Shown here one piece after another: positions 57,794 through 64,000 of a stretch of DNA of 64,000 nt. The notes under the pieces were generated by a model. That model made no database searches. It was not told the origin of the DNA and was given only the letters and a program-made list of their open reading frames with translations. The DNA is taken from assembly GCA_002812745.2 (NCBI GenBank), contig NCSJ02000178.1, positions 21,739 through 85,738 on the forward strand, in the 5' to 3' direction. Origin of the DNA: Scytalidium lignicola (taxonomy: Eukaryota > Ascomycota > Leotiomycetes). A program made the translations under genes and the position numbers. The first letter of the stretch is position 1. Every line of letters begins with the position of its first letter.

Positions 57794-58900
57794 GTATTTC
57801 TGATTTATCGAAGTTGACTTTTTCAAGGAGACTGATTTTGCAACTTATTATGTTAATATAAGTAAATTGAGAATTTCTTTTATACTTTGGCCAACATTTA
57901 TATTATTATATAAAAGGGGGTAAAAGGTATTACAAATAATGGATTTTTTTAAAATCTATTATTACTCGAAAGTAATATAAAGGGGATAATAATTCTAAGG
58001 AATTAATCAAAGAAGATTTTAGAAAGCCGTAGGAATCGGTCCTATATGAAAACTAGAAAAAGGTTGATTGGTGAGAACGCAGTGAAGCGTCGTATATATC
58101 TAGCTACAGGGGGGTCCATTCTATCTCCACCAATCAGATACCTAGACCCTACCACAGCATTAATGCTGCCATCGCAATCACTATTTACCTTTTCTTCTTT
58201 GAGATCAAGGGTCTCTCCCTCAAGGACGCTGACAATATATTCGCCAAGCCCCCTGATTCCTGCGCTGTTGTTAAGCATAAGTTTGCCATCGCTGAGGGCG
58301 GCAAGGCTGGGAATGATGTCATCCATGTCAAGGAGAGTGAAGATATGTGACATACGTGAACGGGATCACCTCCACCTCCTTCAAAGAATGATGTGTTAAA
58401 ATTCTATCTGTTAATGCCATAGCAATAGCAGCAGCTAATACAGGTAATTGAGCATAATAATGATACAGCTGTAACTACTACAGCTCATCCAAATAAAGTT
58501 AACTTATGCTAGCCCACTATCTGCAACAAAAAGGAAGAGGGATCCAGAAGTCGGGGGATTGTAGTTGTTAACGACATTCAAATTTTATACCTGTTCCGCA
58601 CTATTTAATTACCCCCACATGAGCGGCGTAGCAATTATACTACATCTTTACTTACTACTGTTGCTATAATTACGGTCGTTTAAGCAATTAAACTTGTAAT
58701 TTAGATAATATGGCTACTATTGAATTGATAAATCCATTTTCTGAACGATGTGCGGTTTGCTTTCCGTGAATATATTACTAGTAATTCCTATATTAATCGA
58801 CATGAAGTTCAACCCCAATATTGGCAACAAATACACATTTTCATTGATAACCCAAGTTTAAAGCCTGATAATCCAGCTGATGCTAATATCAAAAAAGTCT
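57794..58900. other. AT-rich intergenic DNA, unassigned
   Basis: 57840-58020 is extremely AT-rich. An open frame of 103 codons on the minus strand (58042-58353, MSHIFTLLDMDDIIPSLAAL...) is not recognised and could be a gene fragment. 58620-58890 has many stop codons and looks decayed. The right end is the 3' flank of the DUF255 gene. Confidence 0.4.
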
Positions 58901-61769
58901 TTATATTTCTCCTGTCTTCTTCTCCTCCCCTTCGACAATACTCGCTTTAACATCCGGAACTGTCTCCTTATCCACATCAACAAAGCCAACTTCCCCTACA
59001 ACCGGCGCTCCTTCCTCAGCTCTCACACTACCCAAATCCGGCAACGCGGACTCTAGTCCTTGAAGACCTATCGAATCCTTCTCTGTCCTTGTCGTATCCA
59101 AAACACTACTACCACCATCATCATTAGAAGAAGTGGTAGCAGGGATAGTCCCCTCTTCCCCTTCGAGTTGACAAACTCCATTTTCACAGACCATGATTCT
59201 GGTTTTGTTATTAGGGCCCGGGCCGAAGTCTTTCAGAAGGGAATTCCGTTGACGGAGCCAGGACGATGTGATGCTGTCAATTCGTGCAAATGTGGATAGT
59301 CCTCCTCGAGGAGCCTTTGTGAATTCCTCGACCTTCAAGGTACCGTTCGTGTCTCCCCCTTCGCCTACAGAAACGCTCGGAGCTACGACAACGCTCTTGA
59401 TTCCTAGTTGACTAGCTACGATGCTAGGCATGAAGGATGTGAATAGCCAGGGGTACTGTAAGGCTTCTGATTCGAAGCTCTGGACCGTCTCTTTGGCCTT
59501 TTTAGCGTAAGATTCGTCATTGAGGAGACTAGAGAGGCGGTAAAGATTCGATGCACTGATACCGTTCGTGGAAGGTTCTGCGGAGTCCATACCATCTTTT
59601 AGGCGGAGAATGACGTGTGGTGCGTTTAATGATGTTGAGAAGAAGCCTCCTGCACCTTGGGTATCGTAAAATTGTGATATTTGAGATTCTAGACCGAGAT
59701 GTTAGCATATACTGGGAAGCAAGGTATACTTAAAAAATTTAAAAATATGAAACCTACGTTGTAATTCATCTGCCCATTCTAACCAGCGCTCATCAAACGT
59801 AGATTCATAAAGGTCAATTAGACCATCGATGAGATATGCATAATCATCCGCGAATGCCTGTGTATCTCCTCTCCCTTCTCTCCACACTCGATACAGGATC
59901 CCCGAGTCCTTATCATATAACTTTTCCTTGATGAAACTTGCTGCATTCAAAACAGAAGACAGATATGCCTCTGATTTTACAGGATCGAACCCTCGAATGA
60001 CAGCTGCCGTCCTAGCTAAGGATCCAATAGCTATTCCATTCCAGCTCACTACTATCTTATCATCTAAACCAGGTCTCACTCGTTCTTTATCTCGGTGCGC
60101 TCTTAATTTCGCCTTGCCTTCCATAATGATCCTCACAACCTCTTCTTCTTTCATGCCGAACTGTTTCGAAAGCGCACCAGGGGTTGTAACGACAGCAAGA
60201 ACATTCTGATCGATGAACTCATCATGTGGATCATTCTCGGGGCGGACATTGCCATGGCTGGAGACATTATAGAATGCGGATAAGATGGGTTCAACCTGTG
60301 AGCCAAGGACATTCTCAAACTCTCTCTTAGACCAGACGTAGAATGCACCTTCACGCTTCTCGGTATCGCCTCTTCTATAGAAGCTATCCGCATCTTCGCT
60401 CGAGTAGAAGCCACCCTCTGGACTTGCAAGTGTTTTTGTGAGGTAGGTAGCGATATCATAGACAGTACCTAATAACTCCGGATCCCGAGAAAGAAGGAAC
60501 CCGTCTAAATGGACATGCAAGAGTTGTGCATTGTCATATAGCATTTTCTCGAAATGCGGAAGAGACCAGTCAGCTGTGACCGAGTACCTGGCAAACCCAT
60601 TGCCAATGTGATCATGAATCCCACCTCTCGCCATCTTCTTCAATGTCGTGATAGCCATGATCTCCGCATTGGTGCACTCAGTCTGCCCTACGACATCAAT
60701 CACAGCCTGTGGATACTGTCCCAGACGAAGTAAGAATGCCAGCTTACTCGGGGTGGGAAACTTAGGAGCACTTCCAAACCCACCAAAAGTATGATCATAA
60801 GTATTGGCGAAATTCTGATACGCCTCTTCTAATAGCTCCAGATCAAGCCCATCTCCACTCGCCTCGTCCCTGTCGCCATAGGTCCCTTCAGCAGCGAAAT
60901 CCTTAAGCTGCTGCAAAATTAATTTTGAATCTTGCCGGCACCGATCTTCTTGCTCCTTCCACACCGAAGACAGTTTGTTCAAGATACCTAGAAAATCAAC
61001 CTGAGCATCGTAAGGTGTTGTGTGGCTCGTTGGACCAGGCCAATACGTCCCGCCAAATACCGGCTCCAGATCAGGCGTCACGAAGACATTAAGAGGCCAT
61101 CCACCAGAACCCGTAGTAGCCTGCACGAAATTCATGTATATGCGATCAATGTCAGGCCGTTCTTCACGATCGATCTTGATAGGGATGAAATCCCTATTCA
61201 GGATAGCAGCGACTTCCTCATTTTCAAACGATTCTCGTTCCATGACATGGCACCCTGTTCATATAAAACAATCCCAACAAATCAGTAACAGAGTACGTTT
61301 CCACTTTGTATTTGCACATGAAAAAAGCTATAAAAAAAAGACATCCACAGTAGCAGAATAGAAGAAATAAACAAATGAAAAACCACGCAAAACAAATTCT
61401 CAAAACAAAGAAGAAAAAAGAGGACACTCACAATGACAAGCACTATACCCAATACTAACAAACAACAACCTATTATCCCTCCTCGCAAGCTCAATAGCCT
61501 CATCCCCCCACAACTGCCACGCAACTGGATTATCCTTATGTCCCCGCACATAAGGGCTCTTACTCTCTCCCGCCCGATTCTCCAACGCAAAAACAATCCT
61601 ACCACCACCACCATTACTCTCCTCCTTCCCCTCCCCNATTCTCCTTATTATCCCCACCAACTACCCCCATCCCTAATCGATCCTTCAACGCCTGTCCTAT
61701 CCCATGTCCGCCACTACCACTACCATTCCCATTCCCATTCCCATCCCCGCGAAGTTGCGCTGCCATCAT
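58901..61769 (-). CDS. DUF255 thioredoxin-fold protein (SPATA20/YyaL family)
   Basis: Three exons (61769..61432, 61254..59758, 59688..58901) give about 873 residues if the N at 61637 is omitted; counting it breaks the frame. After a Gly/Asn-rich start comes the N-terminal thioredoxin-like domain: [38 protein letters not shown] with CxxC (C111, C114) created at the exon junction, RDFIPIKIDREERPDID and TGSGGWPLNVFVTPDLEPVF. An alpha-helical six-hairpin-type domain follows (GGIHDHIGNGFARYSVTADW; LPHFEKMLYDNAQL). The family is widespread from bacteria to humans; its biochemical function is unsettled. The start is uncertain: ATGs at 61769 and 61766 are used, but the frame stays open upstream and a longer, possibly mitochondrial-targeted N-terminus is possible. 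Confidence 0.9.
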
Positions 61770-63306
61770 GACACCTCTCTCACACCTGCAGCCAAAATCC
61801 GACCACAGCCGACGATAGTGCCGTCGAAGCCGGGCGTTACTGCTGCTGCTACTGCTACGGTTGTTGATGCAGCTGCAGTTGTTATTGCCCCGGGAAAGAA
61901 GATGGCGCGCGATAGGAAGTGGAAGTGTAGATCGCCTCGTATACACGATGAGAAGATGTATGTCAAGCCAGCCCCTAGTAGATATATATATCTATATCCT
62001 TCTCTCTATATCGCGCTCTTCCTCTGAAGCTAGTTGATGATGACGTTGTTGACGTCTCAAAAAAAAAAANGACGGTGCCTCGGCCTTCCTTCCGCACTCG
62101 TCCACACACCCACACCCCGCAATGAATAGGAACAGCTCCGTCGATTTGAAAGAAGAAAGAAGAAAGAAGTCCTTGTGGAGCTTTTAAAAAGCTTGGTAAT
62201 GAGTAATTTAGTCGAAGTCGAAAGTGTAAGGAATGTGCAACAGCTTGCAGCTTTGGGGTTGTGGTGTTTAGAGCTTCGGATGGGGGAGGTGTTTTGCGAT
62301 TACTATGTCCCAAGAGATAAGTTAAAGCATCCGATATGTCGTTATCGTAGCGCAGTGACGCAAGGCTGCCGCTCTTTTCCCTCCTCCAGTCGTTGGATCC
62401 GCATGCCGGCTACGTACGGTACGGAAGTACAACGTCGGCACTTGGACCTTTCTCCACTTGCTCCTCGTTCTTGGCTACTTTTGACATACATAACATTAGA
62501 AAAACACAAGAATTTATTATTGAAATATGGATTTTGGGGTTCTTCAATTTCTTATGGGACTACCTCTCCGTAAGGTGTTTGCAAATGATCAGAATCATAG
62601 CTGTAACAATCTTGGCGTTCCAATTACGTGTTAGAGACATAGTATTTCACTTCAACATCATATGATCAGAGTCTAAGGTCCACATCAAAGGTTTTTCTTT
62701 CAGTTCATCAGTCCTTTCAGTAATTCTTAGAAGCCCGAACCAGCCGCCGCCGTCCTCCACCAAATCAAACCCCATCTCCCTCAGCGCCGGTCAAATGCTC
62801 TATTTTATACATCTACCGATCAGACGCTTCGATTAGATGAGGCGACCAAGAGAAATGAAAATCGACATGGGTGAAATTTGGCAAGCAGAATGGAAACTCA
62901 AGAATATAATATTTTACAAGAAAAGTAATGCTATCCCCACAATATTGACCGTCGAAAACAGCCATGATTTGGCTGCCAAACTAAATCTTGGCTTCGGTTG
63001 GATGCAAGAGTAATGGTATTGGCAGTTGGTGCAAGGGAAGCGTATGAGATACCACGTGTGACCATGGAACCAATCCAAGGGGATACGTTAAAAAAAACTT
63101 TGTTAAGTTACGAGCCAGCTCGAGTCGACCGGAACGCTCTTCTAAGAATAATTCGTGAAGATGGAGAATATAGGTTGCTTCCAGAGCCCCGGGGGGAAAT
63201 CGCCAAAAAAAAAAATGAACATGAGTTTGCACGCCAGTAACAGAGAAGGGTAGCTGTGGTCTCAGGATATAAATCCTGTCCAGGTGCGAAACATCAGCGG
63301 CAACTT
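61770..63306. other. Intergenic between the DUF255 and CAP genes
   Basis: The left end is the DUF255 promoter or upstream coding sequence. An undetermined base at 62070 follows a run of A. Open frames at 62175-62665 are not recognised. The right end (62880-63306) is the 3' flank of the CAP gene. Confidence 0.5.
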
Positions 63307-64000
63307 TTAGATATTGACGGAAACACCTTTCTGTCCAAGCGGAGGTTTGACATTCGAGGCGAACTCGGGGTAAACGTTTCCTACATACACGCTTTAGCAT
63401 ATAATTCTGTTCTACACACGGGGGATTAATAGACTTACCTGCAGGCTCATAGTTGCATACGGTGAACCAGGTATCCATGCCGAAGATTGTACCAGAGGGG
63501 CACAGTACTGCTGCACATCCAACCTTCTGGGTTCCCACCCAGATCAGCTGTGATGCGTGGGACCAATCTGGACCTGGTGGGGTCATGGAATCAGGCCAGG
63601 TTGGGCTGTCTTGACCGTACGGGAAGTTGTTAATCTCGTCATTGTACCACATGTTGGTAATTGCAGCTGCGGCAGCAGTCGAGGAATCCAGAGATGACGA
63701 ATCAGACGCACCATAGGCAGCTATGTTCTGTCCATAACCACCACCACCTGGGGTACTGCACTATTATTAGCATTTTCATGATAAAAACAAAGGTCACGAT
63801 ATAAACTTACAGATCGTGGGCATAGTGGCAGGAGCTGGCAACGGTTTGAGCATAGCTTGCAAGGCCGCTATCCCAGCTCACAGCCCCTGCGGAATGGTTG
63901 AGACGATGGTAATTGTGTTGATCCACGACAGTGGAGCTGAAATCCGTGGGAGCAGCAGGGGCAGCAGGAGCCGTTGGAGCAGCCTTGGTGGTAGTGGGAG
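63307..64000 (-). CDS. Secreted CAP/PR-1-like protein, N-terminus beyond the window
   Basis: Three exon pieces (64000..63811, 63755..63439, 63380..63307) join in frame with GTAAGT donors. A Thr/Ala/Pro linker at the window edge precedes a CAP domain: VVDQHNYHRLNHSAGAVSWD, CHYAHDLTPGGGGYGQNIAA, then HASQLIWVGTQKVGCAAVLC (CAP signature), FTVCNYEPAGNVYPEF and an end at SVNI-stop. The histidines and acidic residue that line the CAP cavity are visible. Fungal relatives (Pry1 and pathogenesis-related-like proteins) are secreted and several bind sterols or lipids; function here is inferred. The signal peptide should lie right of position 64000. Confidence 0.92.

Noticed and set aside
1..64000. CRISPR arrays, operons, prophage or other bacterial systems
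   Set aside because: The window is eukaryotic; no regular direct-repeat/spacer array or bacterial gene order is present.

Overview
The window is nuclear DNA from a filamentous ascomycete (Pezizomycotina). Its genes carry short GT-AG introns of about 45-75 bases, its tRNA genes have small introns after position 37, and it encodes fungal families: a velvet regulator, a HAL4/SAT4-type kinase, an ApsA/Num1 cortical anchor and a CYP52-type P450. The AT-rich intergenic DNA and long promoters suggest a Leotiomycete, but that is inference. No prokaryotic, plasmid or organellar signal is seen.

Layout. 1.4-2.7 kb: VelC-like velvet protein (minus). 2.7-14.9 kb: a 12-kb stretch with no convincing gene; its proximal half is strongly enriched for the palindrome TACNGTA and carries several short tandem repeats, and its distal part is AT-rich and decayed. 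14.9-17.2 kb: Ser/Thr kinase (minus). 17.2-23.6 kb: divergent promoter region. 23.6-25.1 kb: coiled-coil protein of unknown function (plus). 26.5 kb: tRNA-Ala(AGC). 27.5-28.7 kb: His/Gln-rich nuclear-type protein (minus). 29.6-35.0 kb: 1,791-residue ApsA/Num1-like protein with a 16-unit repeat and a C-terminal PH domain (minus). 37.4-38.3 kb: small secreted Cys-rich protein with internal duplications (minus). 40.0-41.2 kb: decayed MOB/phocein gene. 43.2-46.9 kb: importin Nmd5/Sxm1 (importin-7/8 type), 11 exons (plus). 49.5-51.2 kb: CYP52-like P450 (plus). 51.9 kb: tRNA-Lys(TTT) (minus). 52.4-53.9 kb: MFS transporter (plus). 54.3-58.9 kb: a mobile-element-rich insert with an intronless acyl-CoA dehydrogenase/nitroalkane-oxidase-like gene, bounded by two direct copies of the 3' end of the next gene. 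58.9-61.8 kb: DUF255/thioredoxin-fold (SPATA20/YyaL family) protein (minus). 63.3-64.0 kb: 3' part of a secreted CAP/PR-1-like protein (minus), cut by the window edge.

Functionally this is mostly a set of independent housekeeping and regulatory genes: development (velvet), ion homeostasis kinase, nuclear positioning (ApsA) and nuclear import (importin). The P450, MFS transporter and acyl-CoA dehydrogenase lie within 8 kb of one another and could all act on lipophilic or fatty substrates, but nothing in the sequence proves a cluster. The sequence contains 13 isolated Ns; in both cases where an N falls inside a coding region, omitting it restores the frame, so the Ns look like assembly join marks.

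I see no single undescribed system that can be asserted from sequence alone. The best leads are the repeat-bounded ACAD insert, the TA-flanked miniature element, the decayed MOB gene, the duplicated Cys-rich secreted protein and the TACNGTA-rich velvet upstream region. All splice joins were worked out by hand from consensus signals and reading-frame continuity.
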